NCBI GenBank assembly: GCA_963971425.1
Contig: OZ020522.1
Coordinates: forward strand, 5,926,168-5,990,167
Reading direction: 5' to 3'
Origin: Bryoerythrophyllum caledonicum
Taxonomy: Eukaryota; Streptophyta; Bryopsida; Pottiales; Pottiaceae
Length of the DNA: 64,000 bases
Part shown: positions 11,937 to 24,230 of the stretch, one piece after another
Numbering within the stretch: the stretch's first letter is position 1
Layout: every line of letters starts with the position of its first letter
The notes under the pieces: model-generated
Databases searched by the model: none
What the model saw: the letters and a program-made list of their open reading frames with translations, nothing else
What the model was told of the DNA's origin: nothing
Program-made: the position numbers and the translations under genes

Positions 11937-14900
11937 ATGTATACTGCGAACGAGTTGTACAGGTGCGGGTTGGGCGAACATTGGTGTCCGCGGCTCGGCG
12001 ATGTGAAGCCGATGGAGAGCAGGAGCGCGGTGGTGGAGGGGAGCGTGGAGGCGGAGCCCGTGCCGTCGTCGTCCGTGCCGGTGTTCCAGAAGCGGCTGCG
12101 CATTGCGGAGATCAAGGGCGGCGAGGACGGGGGATTGGGGCGCGTTGGGCAGATCATGACGGTGCGCGGCTGGGTGTGCACCTGCCGCCTGCAGAAAACG
12201 TTCACGTTCATTGAGGTCTGTCTTCAACTCCGACAGCTTCTTTGTTTGCTGGATTGTGAAGGATTCAACCCCTAATTGCACTGTTTTTTCTACATTCTGA
12301 GCTGTGAAGTATGTAGAATTACTTCTTCTCAATCCTGCTCACATTCCTCTTCACGATGTTTTCTAACATACATGAGGTTTCTGAATGCGAATTTCCACTT
12401 CTCTGTCATTGAAATATTGAAGCCCTACTATGAAACCCCTTAAAACCCTAATTCTACTGGTGAAGTTCCTAGAATTGGTTCTCATGGTGTTTTTCTTTCA
12501 TACATGTGAAGGTCAATGATGGATTAGCGGTGTCGAACATCCAGGCGGTTGTGGGGTCCGATGTGGAAGGCTATGATAAGGTACATTGGGCAGGCGGTGA
12601 CAGATTGAAGCAGGTCTTGTCAACACGGGTGCGTCAGTAGCAATTGAGGGAGTTCTCGTCGAGAGCCAAGGCCCAAAGCAGAAGGTGGAGCTCAAGGCCA
12701 CAAAGCTCACTCTGGTAAGTGATGTAGAATGGTTTCAATGGTTTCAATGGTTTCAAAACTAAGTAAATAAATTGGTTTCTAAGTTTATTACGTGGAACGT
12801 GGATTGTAGGTAGGAGGCACAGATCCTGCTTCCTTTCCGATTCAGAAGAAGAAGCTAAGCCGGGAGTACCTGCGGAGCGTTGCACACTTGCGTCCCAGGA
12901 TCAACACTTTTGGTGCAGTATGTTCCCACATTGTCACAAAACCTCCTTTCGACCTCCTGAGTTTGGTTGATTTTCATCAAAACTATCTGAGACTCTTAAG
13001 TCATTTGTAAAGTCACCCAAAGTTTAGATTAGATCACCCTATTTTCATCTATAATTCTAGGCTTCAAGGTGTCTCTAAACTCACAGTTTAAGAGTGTCAA
13101 CTAGGCTTCAAGGTGTCTCTAAACTCAAGTTCGATGTAGTCTTAGCCGCCTTTGAGAAGGAAGGAGGGGTCATGTTGTACCATGAATCTTAGCCGCCTTC
13201 TTCTCCTTTGAGCCGATTAAAGTTATTTCGTGCTTGATTTGAAATTGAAAAAGGGTCGATACTTATGGTGTCTAGCCTCGCTTTCTACAAGTAACTTATC
13301 TGAGTTGATATGGTTTGTTGCGCTTCTCGTTTGTGGCAGGTTGCCAGGGTTCGAACTGCTCTTGCTTTTGCTACTCACTAGTTTTTCAAGGAACACGGGT
13401 TCGTGTGGGTGGCCAGTCCCATTATTACGGCGTCTGATTGTGAAGGAGCTGGAGAACAGTTTTGTGTCACCACTTTGGTACGTCTCGAATGGTCATTGGC
13501 ATTATAACTAAAAGGCTGTTTTATTGTGATGTTAGACTGCTACTCTTTGGAAGCCATGTGATTGGTTGTAGAATTTAATGCGCTTTTTTTAAACAGTTGC
13601 TCTCTTGAGCTGCAGATTCCAAGTTCACACGAGGATCCAAAAACACCTTTGTCCAAAGTTCCCACCACTAAGGATGGTCTGGTTGACTGGTCCCAGGTAC
13701 TCTTTCTTCAACATCTACTTCATAAGCATAGTTTGAAAACACTAGCATCTTGTTTGACCAGAAGCATCCGACAAATTTACCCAGGGGCGTTTCTTCTTAT
13801 GTCATTCCAAGTTAGATTTTCTCATTGAGTTTGTCAAGTGACTTGTGGTTTTTGACGTCCATGTCTGCGGTCCTGAAAGTGGTAGATTGTCATGTGCAGG
13901 ACTTTTTCGGGAAGCCTGCTTTTCTTACAGTCTCTGGGCAGCTCAATGGAGAAACTTATGCTACGGCTCTATGTGACGTACGTTCACTTGAAGCAGATCA
14001 GTTCGTGACTTTTTCCCTGTTCTGCTGCGAAGTGGTACTAACTCTTTCCTGAAATGGTGCAGGTCTACACTTTTGGACCTACTTTCCGAGCTGAAAACTC
14101 CTATACTACCAGGCTTTTGGCTGAATTTGGGTGTGTTAGCTGTTACGTAATGTTTGCAGTCATTGATATGCTATTTTTTTTTACCGAAGGTGGTTTTGGT
14201 AACTGGTATGCACAATTTATGTTGCACCAATGGATCACTCTTGTTTAAATTCGGAGTTACTGATCTTGCTGAGGACAATCATTGGGTGCAGATGATTGAC
14301 CCAGTGATAATATGTGTTGACCTTTGACGAATTCTCGGATCTAAATGCTGGCATTCTAAAATATTGCAAGTTTGGAGATGATATTTTAGGAATTTCATTT
14401 GCGAATGCTTCGCTTTAGAGACGATGAATGTGAACGTTTGTGCACGCATCCCATTATCTTTCACAACTTTTATTTTGAATCGGTGATTGGATGTCTCAGG
14501 TGAGATATGTCTTGGAGAATTGCAAGGAAGACACGGAGTTTTTCGATAAGTGGGTGGAAAAGGACATCGTCACCCGTCTCACCGTATGTCTCAAGTGACC
14601 CTCATTCTATGATCCTATTGAATCTCAACAAGATATGTATTTGTCACGCTTGGAGCTTTGGTAACCCGTCATTTCAACATTTTTGCGTCTCTTCAAAAGG
14701 TGTTACAATCTGCCTGTTATGCTCCCTTCTCAGAATGTTGCGGAGAAACCGTTTGTACACGTTACCTACACTGAAGCGGTGGAGCTTCTTCAGAAAGCCA
14801 AGAAGAAATTCGAATTTCCGGTTCGTTTAAACTGCCTGTGCTGTTGAAATGAGAGGATACAGATACTGTCAGATTTTGTGGCTGAAGCTGGAAATTTTTT

Positions 14901-15874
14901 GTATGACTTTATACTCACTCCCAAGCAGCAATATCAGAATTTAGGACGCCCCTTCAACATTTCTGCAACTGAAGCACGTTGCACTGGGACCTTGCAGGTG
15001 AAATGGGGAGCTGATTTGCAGAGTGAGCATGAGCGTTATCTCACCGAAGTAGCCTTCAGTGGCAAACCAGTCATCGTCACTGACTACCCAAAGGTATTGA
15101 CCCTAGATTTCCTAAATTCTAACTAAGCGTGATATCTGTTTGTCAAACTGCGACATCCTCATTTTCCAACTTTTTTTGTGTTGCTTACATGGAGCAGGAA
15201 ATCAAGGCCTTCTACATGAGACAGAATGACGACGGAAAAACCGTAGCAGCTATGGATCTGCTTGTTCCAAGGGTATGATGTCCTTCCACTTCACGTCTTT
15301 CAACGTATTACCAGACAACGAGTAGATATCAGCATGCATGTAAACTCTGGTCTATGAGGACCACCTAACAATCGAAACTTACCTTTTTATATGATAGGAT
15401 CTTCTGGTGGTAGCAGCGGCTTACATGCTTGAATAGAAGCTTGTTAACATGAGAGTATCTATTGATGCAAGTAGACAAGAGAGTATCTATTGATGTGAGT
15501 TCATTGTTCACTCAGGTTGGAGAGCTTATCAAAGGGAGCCAACGTGAGGAGTGTCTGGAAGTGCTAGAAAGATGGATTGAGGAGGTTGGACTCAACAAGG
15601 AGAGCTACTGGTGGTATCTTGACCTGCGGCGCTACGGTTCTGGTAAATTCTTACAACACTGTTCAAAAGTATGTGCTTTTCTACTTGGTTTTCTCAAGGC
15701 CTAGTTTTTTCTTGTGGTTTCCAAGGCTGGGACTCATGGGTGGTTCTTGACTGTGCAGTTCCGCATGCAGGGTTTGGGTTGGGTTTTGAGAGACTGGTGC
15801 AATTCGCAACAGGAATTGAGAACATCCGTGATGTCATTCCTTTCCCAAGGACGCCAAATTCAGCTGAATTTTAA
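11937..15874 (+). pseudogene. Organellar asparaginyl-tRNA synthetase, near-complete multi-exon pseudogene
   Basis: Exons with GT-AG borders at 11937-12215, 12512-12714, 12810-12917, 13340-13477, 13616-13696, 13900-13977, 14063-14130, 14500-14583, 14734-14820, 14998-15093, 15198-15272, 15516-15642 and 15759-15874 together match plant organellar (NS1-type) AsnRS. Landmarks are the OB-fold (GRVGQIMTVRGWV), [31 protein letters not shown], motif 2 [10 protein letters not shown] and motif 3 [21 protein letters not shown]. It ends [11 protein letters not shown]. Three lesions disable it. Exon 2 has a 23-base insertion (12581-12603) that shifts frame. Exon 4 has TAG at 13379-13381 in place of the Lys/Gln in ATHxFF. 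The exon after motif 2 (expected MIEPE...FADL) survives only as an eroded copy near 14292-14330 with a stop. All other exon phases fit. A transcribed locus is possible. Confidence 0.9.
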
Positions 15875-16229
15875 TTAGGTACTGTAGATCCTTCATCTGT
15901 AAACAAGCTCAGTGGAATTGTAGCATGTACATCCCTTTAACATTGTTTTTGTAACCAATACTTTTCTCGCTTCTTAGTTAAATTAACAGCATTTTTATAA
16001 ACAGGGAGCAGCCCTTTTTTCTGGTTTGCCAAATTCCCTCTCAAGCAATGCGAGGGCTTCTCTTGAAATTATAACTGAATCCATTGTTGCCAGCAATGCT
16101 ATGTTGTTAGAATTTTGCTAAATAAATAAGCCCTGAATTCTAACATGTTTCTCATGCTTCCTTTATTTCTACATGCAGTGAGCTTCTTTAGTTTGGCTCT
16201 TGTGATGTGCTTCCCCTTAACGCCTTGAT

Positions 16230-16390
16230 GGGCCTCTCTAGCGTTAAAGGATTAATACGACATATTTTATGTGAGTGGTTTATTGGGCTTCTAGCGTTAA
16301 TGGATTAATATTACATGTTTCATGTGAGTGGTTTATTGGGCTTCTAGCGTTAATGGATTAATATTACATGTTTCATGTGAGTGGTTTATT
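16230..16390. repeat. 53-bp tandem repeat, three copies
   Basis: Units start at 16230, 16285 and 16338 with GGGCTTCTAGCGTTAATGGA (first copy diverged). The last two copies are nearly identical over 53 bases. They lie about 350 bases past the stop of the AsnRS copy. Confidence 0.9.
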
Positions 16391-18066
16391 GCCTTGACTT
16401 TATAAGGGCAATGTGAAAAGGGTCACTTTGGAAATTTGTAGTTGGTGGCCTACATGTTGTTTTTTAGTGGAAAATATTGAAAAAAAGGCTCATTGAACTT
16501 TTGTGCAATTCTGTGGGAATCTTCAAGTGCAAGAAGGCATGCTGCTATAATGGTTCATGTACTCAAGTTTGAGGGGTATCCTTGTAGTTCAAGTGTAGGG
16601 CTATTTTGAAGTTAACATTCAACAAATTCAAAATTACGTGATTTGGAGTTTAAGGGTATCTTTAGCAATAAACAAAATCATGTGATTTGAAGTTAAGGTG
16701 AATCTTCAGCGGTTTTTGGAATAGTTGCTGCCTTCCAATTGGAGGGGGTACTTAAATCTTCTTTCACTTTCCACCCCTTCACAATTTGACCCTTCACTTT
16801 TCACCCTTTACCTTTATTTTCACTTAGGATCGATTTTATATAATCGACTTTCCTTTTATTTTACTTTTACAGTAATCACTTATCTAATTTGGACTTTTAG
16901 CTTTGACCTTGACATATAACTCAAGAAACTGAATATTTAAAAACATCATAAATAAAATTCAATTAAATTGTCAAATATAAGTAAATCACTGATTATTAAT
17001 TTTAAAATAAAAGATTTACAATGAGATACATATAAAATATAAAATATAGATATTAATACATATACTAAAATACATATGTGTATATATATATATCTATATT
17101 CCAATAATTTTGATGAAGATTTCAAATGTCATACTCAGCTACACAGGTATTAAGGCGCTTATTCACGTATCATTATTATTCAACATACTTTTATATATTA
17201 TTCACATGTCATGTGTTCTCCTACGTGTCCTTTTCATCAAACACATTTAATAACAAATAAGTAACATATTTAATGTAGTCTTAACTAGAATGAAAAAAGG
17301 AAATTTATGCCTTAATTTGTATGTTCTGATTCAAACATAATAAAATGTTATTTGTAAATTTTGATTATAATTATTAAAAACTTACATTGAAATATTCATT
17401 GCAATAATTATTTTTTTTTAATTTTGTATGTATATAAATTTTAATGTCTACTTATATAATATTTTTTGGGTATATTTTAGCATTCTATTTCAATTTCATG
17501 AATGAAAAGAAATAATGAAAATAACACTCATAAAAAATAGGAAGGACATTTTATATTCATTTTAATATTATGCATGTCAAATTTTCTTGTAACTTAGTGA
17601 TATAAATAAAATGTGTGGAATGTAATGATGAAATCCAAAAGTTGTAATTGAAACTATCAAAAGCATCTTGTATCTTTTAATTATATGAATATTGCCTATT
17701 TTATACAATTTTCTAGAGAATATGATGATGGAATACATAGATTGAATTAGGTAATACTAAAAAACTGATCATATTTATTTTCAGTATATATGTTTTAAAA
17801 AAATGATTGTTGCCATTAAGTTTATCATTATTTTTCAATGAATTTTAATAACAACTTTAAATGCATTTAAATCTTATGATTGTAAATCCCATGATTTGGG
17901 CTTCCCAACCCTTCTACTACCCTTTGTGCCCCTACTTACTGTCCCTTATTGACACTTTCATTTCATTGGTTCACAAAGGTGCCAAGGCTGTCCGCATCTC
18001 TACTTTTGACTTTAAAAGCTAATAACTTTTACATTATAAATCCAAAAACATAGTGAAAATGCACTT
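16391..18066. other. AT-rich intergenic sequence
   Basis: No gene seen; homopolymer-rich, with a short TATATA run near 17080. Confidence 0.55.
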
Positions 18067-18072
18067 TAACAT

Positions 18073-18866
18073 AGTGAAAATGCACTCAATGTCTATAACT
18101 TATAAAAGCTATTATTGGGGGACAATAATAGAAGAAAGGCAACACTTGTTTTTTTTAAACACTATGTTATTTATAATAACATAGTGAAAATGTTACAATC
18201 CGGCCTCGGCAAAAAACGAGCCAAGCGACGACGGATCCAGGAAGAGGTGGCCTCCTCCGAAGGCCCCTTAGTCGTCGGCGATGGAGGCTTTGAAGTGACA
18301 TCCTCGCCTTGTTGATGGACTGAGGGTGTTGTTGCCCATTGCATGGAGCTCTCGAGCGCTATCTGAAACACCTACACCGATGCCAATCGACGGCGGCCCC
18401 TGGATGACCTCAACTTCAATCGCGTGTCACCAAATTGCTCTAGATTGTAGAAGTAGTTACACTCTCTTCCAATAATCGCTTGTGCCAAATAGTCTTCAAA
18501 ATACATTGATAGTCAATAATACAATTTTTATGCATTACTACAACATAGTTGCCTTTTTTGTACTATTACATTCTTCATGGTAGATAGCATGATTCAACGG
18601 CACAAGCGGAAGAGAAGATCTGATTAATTGCACAACGAATAGGCATTGACAAAGATGAACATAGAAAATTATAGCAGTACTAAGATGTCCATGCTCCTAC
18701 GCATGCCCTCTCATAGACTGTAGTTGACACGCTATGGTGTGTAAGAGTGCGTGTTCATTGCAACACTTGTTCATTGCATTGTTTAAAAAAAATTGGGGTT
18801 ACGGATTGTAACATTTTCACTATGTTATTTTAAAAATAAGTTATAGACATTGAGTGCATTTTCACT
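18073..18866. mobile_element. Putative non-autonomous inverted-repeat element with GC-rich core
   Basis: The left end AGTGAAAATGCACTCAATGT (18073) and the inner motif CATAGTGAAAATGTTACAAT (18181) both recur in inverted form at the right end (about 18866 and 18825). The element therefore has composite terminal inverted repeats of about 100 bases. The centre (18200-18440) is GC-rich and contrasts with the AT-rich flanks. It might be captured sequence, but no protein was recognised. A target-site duplication could not be fixed. Confidence 0.55.
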
Positions 18867-18875
18867 AAAGTTATA

Positions 18876-19766
18876 GGATGCAATGATCAATTTTAACTTA
18901 TTGAAATGTTTTTTCTGCCAAAAAAACATTGAAAATTGCCGTTTCAATCGCAAAGAGTACAAAATAATTTTTAAAAAAAATTTCACATCTGACCGTAGGA
19001 TCTTACACCTCTCTAGTTTCAAAATGTGTGGAAAAAATTTCAGCATTTTTGACTGCACCGAGCCACCGATTGCAAGATATTTGCATTAAAAGTGGGAAAA
19101 ACAAGTTCTTCAGCACATTGTGGGACTGGATTTTTTCACTTTGAACATTTTTAACTTAAAATTTTTGCACTACAAACATTTGGACTTTAAATCTTTGAAG
19201 TAGAAAATTGAGCTGAGAGTCTTGGCAAAAAAAGTGAATTCAAAAAAACTTAATTTTCATCTTAAGAAAATTGTTAAGCAGAAGTAGGTAGGAGATAGAA
19301 GGAAAATCTAAAGTATTAATATCTTGTAGATGGAATTAAAATGCACTTATCCCAATGGTAAAATGATCCTACAAGTTATTTTATTCAAAAGGATACCCTA
19401 AGTCCCTAACTGCCCGCTAAACAATAATGTCCATAACTTTCTCATAACAAATCCAAATGAAATGAATCAAACCTTTATAGATAGGCAAAAATATATTCTA
19501 CCAAAAAAATACTCAGAATAAAAATTCAAATTTTTGCAAATTTTTTTTTCTGCCCAGACTGCCCCTTGTCTCCTGTTTTGAGCTTATATGGTCATAACTT
19601 TTGTTCCCAGTCACCAACTGGGGAAAAAATTATATTTCCACAAAGCGTATCAATTTGCATATCTTCAAAAAAAGTTGAAAAAAATAAAGACAAAATTTCA
19701 GCCCATAGGTACCTGCCCAAATATTGAAGAGTCCCCCGAGGAGACTCTTGGAACTTTAGGGGTTAA
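18876..19766. repeat. Decayed copy related to the TTAACCCCTAA element family
   Basis: The right end reads ACTTTAGGGGTTAA at 19753-19766. It is preceded by a 'CCCCCGAGGAGACTCTTGG' segment like those before the right ends at 45743 and 47503. An internal 'ACCGTAGGATCTTACAC' resembles 44925-44937. The left terminus is missing. Confidence 0.5.
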
Positions 19767-20958
19767 AAAGATATTTACTGTTGGCAACACTATTTACAAA
19801 ACATGACACTAAATTTCTTGAATCCTACCAAAGTATATAACATTATCCTCTAAATGTATTTGGCGATGTTTCACCAAAAATGCTCCCAAAATGCCAATTT
19901 CAAAGCGAGTGCAAACTTTAAGGGGAAAAAAAATGCCAAGACAGTTACATGGGATCTTGTAGTAAATTGTTGAATCAAGGGTCTTGAAAATTTTAGCCAT
20001 TTCCACCATGTAGATTAGAAGATATTTGTGTTTGAATTTTCAAAAGTCTTTTTTTGGTCCCCGCTACAAAATGGTTTTAGGCACTTCACAAGCTCACATT
20101 TGTCCTTTTTTGCCTAATCGTCCCAACCGACTAAAGAATAGTTAGGAACCAACTTCCCTTGCTCAATTACACCGCATTCCCATTTCACACGCTTCCATAA
20201 CCTCCTTTTCACTTCATAGCGAGCTATTTCAAATGAGTGGTTTATCCACTTGGAAAACATTCTGTAGTGAATCAGGGCTGCCGGCTATGTCAACACCAAA
20301 AACACAACAAAAACATAAGCGGGGGAGTGAATTTTTGATTTGGATCTTCAATTTCTTCAATGTTTATGTTCATGTGAAGCGATGAGCCTTTGATACATTC
20401 TATTTGGAATAGAAATTACAAAGTTGTGGGCTATCTTGTTTTTTGAGCAATGTAAGCATCCTTTTACAAAATAACTTCTAGGATTAATTTTTTTGTGCAA
20501 TTTTCTCCATTTTCTTAAAAAAATGTTGAGTTTGTTCTCTAGAACAATTTCGTCATTGCCATTGTTGTGTTCCAATCCCATCTTAAAGCTATTAATAATT
20601 TAGTCAGTGGATCAATCTTGGACCTACTTCTACTCAACATTTTTCCAAACAATGAAAAGGAAGTCCAACTTGCTTCAAATATTTTTCCTAAGCTTTCAAC
20701 CCAGTTCTTTAGCATAAAAAATTTTTAATTCAAAATTTGTAGTGCACAAGATTTCTAGAAATGGCAGTCAAAATATAGAACATTCACTCAATACAACTTG
20801 TGGAGAAGAAATTGGAAAATGGAAAACCTTCATTCCATGTAAAATATTACAAATGCAACTAAATCGATAAACCCTCCTACATCCTTGTTCTGTACATATT
20901 CCTATATTTATCGACATCCAACTAGTTGCATAATGCCTACATTCTGCACAAAAACTAT
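19767..20958. other. AT-rich intergenic sequence
   Basis: No gene supported. The right end is the 3' flank of the minus-strand RING gene. Confidence 0.5.
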
Positions 20959-23286
20959 CTAGTCTTCTCCTCGTATTACAATGCCGCGTGCTATGCTATT
21001 TCTCAAAAATCGTTGCAACTCCTCTCTAGATTGCAACGTTGCCAAAAGCGCAGCTGTTTCGTCGTCGTATCGATTGTGCAAATGCGTGAAAATGGCATTT
21101 ACGAGTGCTGCCTCATGGAACGTGGTGTCTTCAACGTAGGCCATGATGGCGTCGTCGTCCAACTGATCCCGTATTCCCACGGGTTCACCTTGAGAGTTAA
21201 ACAACACGTTGTCAGGATGTGGTGCACGCACAAAAATGTGTTGATCTGGGTCCAAATGTCCACCGGCCATTTGCCCAAAATATATTTGACGCCCGACATC
21301 GCCAGCTGGAACGACCATCTTGATTGTTTCTGTCAAGTCGTCGTCATTGTGCCAAAGTATGCCCATGACATTTCGTGCAGGGAGGTGTCGAAGGTCCCCG
21401 CGCCACTTCCACAGCCAGGTTAAATCCTTCCCCCAATGTGCTCTATTAGCATTCCCCGGTAAATTGTCTTCATTGTGCTCGTAATGTTGGGGTTCGTGAT
21501 CGGACAAGCCAAACATTTTGTAAAGTCGTGGATGAAAGGGGGCCTTGCACTGCGCACATCTTTTGCGGGTCACCATGTGGAGAATAAGACACCCTGGATG
21601 GTACAAATGTGGACATGTACCAAGGCTCCATCCACCTTCAGGGCCAAAAGGTTCGACGCACATAATGCATGTCGTTCCGTCTTTTACAAAGTCAGGAACG
21701 TTTGGCCATACGAGTGGATGAGCGCCTACATGACCTCGATCAACGTATCTATAGCGTTCATTACTATATTGGAATTTCAAGGCTGGATCCGAATTCCAGT
21801 CAATGCTTGAATTTCCAGCGTTTGTAGGCAACGTATCGGGAAACATACTCTCCAATCGAGGCCACGAAGTCAAGCCAAAATAACGTTGACCTCCATCATT
21901 GAACTCTGCAGCTACACGTTTAACTTCTCGCTGCATTTGCTCGGCCTCGTTCAATGCCATGCTGCATGCCAACTTCATGTTGCTCATGGATAGCAACATT
22001 TGCTCCCTCTGAGGGTTTTCAGCCAATCTTTGAAGCCCGTCCCTCAAGTGGGCAATATTTTCTTGCAACGTTGCATTTGTTGCTGTGAGAGCCGCCACAT
22101 CCTCCTCAGCTGCCTTGGAGCGAAGTTCCAAATTACGCATGGAATTTGTTAACTCGTCCATACTTGCCTTCGTACGAAGAGTCTCTTCCTCCGCTTGCGT
22201 AACACGTGCACGCATGACATCCAATGCAGCCCCCCCTTGGCTCAACATTCCTTCATTTGCTGGAGCTCGTGGTGCACTGGAACTTTCACCCAGTAAAGAT
22301 ACTCCACGAGACTGCACCCAAAACGGAATTCTATTGCTGGGCCACACTAGAGTCTCATCCGCAGCATACGATGCCATCTCTACCACGGAATCAAGTGCTG
22401 CCATGCTGTCCGTGCTCACCCGCCTTTCACGAAATTCGTAATTGGCGTTGCTTGCAACCAATCTGGAATTCTCATCTGTGAGCTCCCTCACCCTTTCTCT
22501 CAAGGATTCCAGTTCTGTTGCATGCGTTCTGGACGCTTCTGCCTTCTCTGCTTCTAATGTAGACACTTGATGACGCAAATTCCCCAATTCTTGGTTGGTA
22601 GCGTCCATTGGAGCAATTGTGTTTAAAAACACATTTTGTTGTTGCGGTGGAGCATTCACGTTCTGGACTTCCTGTACGACCAACGGCTCAACCTCCATCG
22701 CAACGGCGACACCTTGTTGTCCTTGTATATTTTGGGCAAGGCCCCTCACGGCATCTACCGCAGCTTCATGCAGCATTGGTTCAATTTCGGGCATGTTGGC
22801 TGCCATGTCTTCCAAGGGTACGGCAGGATTTGGCGGAATGTGGCGAAGTTTGTTTGGGTACCGGTTTTTCCGTTTCTTGTATAGAAACGTTGTCCAATCC
22901 ACGTCTTTCCCAAGAAAAACCTCTGCATACGCCATTTGACACTGTGAGAGTGTCCCATCCGACTTTGTAACCTCCCCCCAAAGCGCTATTGATACTTCAA
23001 TCAACCTCTTCTTGAACGCAGGATGCAGGCATTTGTCGATGTTTGCCACACCGGATTTCACATGAGTGGCATTTCGATCCATGCTCCAGTAGCGGTTGAT
23101 GTGGGCCCAGTCGATGTATTTTCGGGCCGTCAGTCTGGTCCACGGTTCCCTCTCATCTTCCCAACCTGCATTTGCCAGAACATGGCCCCTGTTGAATGTC
23201 TCCCAGTCCACCACCACCCTGTTTCCCCTCCTCTTTTTGCCTTGTGGTTCACCTTTATGTCCTGCTGAGGGCCCTCCAGCATCCAT
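20959..23286 (-). CDS. Coiled-coil protein with RING-type zinc finger (775 aa), unknown role
   Basis: Open frame from ATG at 23286 (MDAGGPS...), chosen because it lies just after a splice acceptor (TTTTTGTGCAG, about 23297). The long in-frame extension upstream looks like intron and 5' UTR. The order is: a basic N-terminus (GKKRRGNR), then a Trp-rich region (VVDWETFNRGHVLANAGW...YIDWAHINRYWSMDRN) that might be a DNA- or protein-binding fold. Two long coiled-coil segments follow at roughly residues 240-330 and 370-480. A cysteine/histidine cluster starts near residue 540 as CIMCVEPF, then CPHLYHPGC and CAQCKAPF, with the spacing of a RING-H2 variant. RING domains usually recruit E2 enzymes, so an E3 ligase role is possible. 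After it comes an unfamiliar tail of about 190 residues ending EELQRFLRNSIARG. Single large exon with moderate GC. I do not recognise the family; it could be a plant-lineage repeat-expanded gene. Confidence 0.72.
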   Translation of the reverse strand: MDAGGPSAGHKGEPQGKKRRGNRVVVDWETFNRGHVLANAGWEDEREPWTRLTARKYIDWAHINRYWSMDRNATHVKSGVANIDKCLHPAFKKRLIEVSIALWGEVTKSDGTLSQCQMAYAEVFLGKDVDWTTFLYKKRKNRYPNKLRHIPPNPAVPLEDMAANMPEIEPMLHEAAVDAVRGLAQNIQGQQGVAVAMEVEPLVVQEVQNVNAPPQQQNVFLNTIAPMDATNQELGNLRHQVSTLEAEKAEASRTHATELESLRERVRELTDENSRLVASNANYEFRERRVSTDSMAALDSVVEMASYAADETLVWPSNRIPFWVQSRGVSLLGESSSAPRAPANEGMLSQGGAALDVMRARVTQAEEETLRTKASMDELTNSMRNLELRSKAAEEDVAALTATNATLQENIAHLRDGLQRLAENPQREQMLLSMSNMKLACSMALNEAEQMQREVKRVAAEFNDGGQRYFGLTSWPRLESMFPDTLPTNAGNSSIDWNSDPALKFQYSNERYRYVDRGHVGAHPLVWPNVPDFVKDGTTCIMCVEPFGPEGGWSLGTCPHLYHPGCLILHMVTRKRCAQCKAPFHPRLYKMFGLSDHEPQHYEHNEDNLPGNANRAHWGKDLTWLWKWRGDLRHLPARNVMGILWHNDDDLTETIKMVVPAGDVGRQIYFGQMAGGHLDPDQHIFVRAPHPDNVLFNSQGEPVGIRDQLDDDAIMAYVEDTTFHEAALVNAIFTHLHNRYDDETAALLATLQSREELQRFLRNSIARGIVIRGED

Positions 23287-24230
23287 TCTTGATACCTGCA
23301 CAAAAACACACACGTTCTGATAGAGGATACAAATGACAAATTGCTTTGCCTTCTGTTGCGTGGAGGCAACTGAAATGTGGCAAAACAAATGCCAGATGTA
23401 TAACACTTCCTCTCGAATTGCAACGCAAAGCTTTCTCAAGCAAAGACAATGCAACTCAAGAGAGGAAGCAATGTACAAATGAAATGAAATGGAGTTTATA
23501 CCCCCCGGATTACCATCGCTAATGCGTCGGTAATTAAAGTCAAATCGCCGTCTTAAATGAAAATCTGGATTCACAATGCACGACACGAGGAAGCCTGAAC
23601 CCTGGAAGCTGAACCGCAGCTTTGGCAATCCAACAACTCTAAACCGCAAGACCTAAACCACCTAGCCAATTTTGAGACTCACGTTACTTGAAAGATGAAA
23701 GTCGCAACAAGTATAAATTGCATGCTCACCTTATGCCTGTAAATACGCTCTCATGAAAGTCAAAGCCGTGCATGAAGGTCGATCCACGAAAGCGTTAGCC
23801 TTACACACAGAACCACATCCAGAAGAAAACGTCACCAAGCTTGTTCTAGGACGCCCCCACCGACCCATTTCAAAACGCCGTAAGCCTCGTCCAAAGCACC
23901 CTAATCTCCTTGTATCGATGCGCATCTGGATCCAAAACGCACAATACAAGGAAGCCTAAACCCTGATAGTTGAATCCAAACACACAAAAGTCAAAACCAC
24001 AAAGGAAGATTGATTCAACAAAGCGTAAGCCTTACACACAGAACACGCATCCACAAGAAAATGTCACCAGGGCTGTTCTAGTACATCCTCATCGAACCAT
24101 TCAAAACCCTAAACACCTCGTCTACAACAAAATGATCTCCTTCAACGATGCACACAACGGTTGGATTCAGGTAAGCACTTTGAACTGTGTTTTTTCCAAG
24201 CCATGTTGAACCCTAAATCCAAAATCTTTC
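23287..24230 (-). promoter_or_regulatory. 5' leader/promoter region of the RING gene with tandem duplication of about 235 bp
   Basis: The sequence about 23750-23960 is repeated in diverged form at about 23985-24175 (shared: GCGTTAGCCTTACACACAGAAC, then CATCC-AGAAGAAAACGTCACC). A third partial copy lies at 23565-23620 (ACGAGGAAGCCTGAACCCTG). Several AAACCCTAA-like motifs occur here, as is common near plant promoters. Confidence 0.55.

Noticed and set aside
11819..12332. Several overlapping frames on both strands at the AsnRS 5' end
   Set aside because: The AsnRS first exon has the family match and a phase-correct splice donor; the others are by-products of its high GC.
22085..23320. Multiple plus-strand frames across the RING gene
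   Set aside because: All are antisense to the 775-residue minus-strand frame and none shows motifs.
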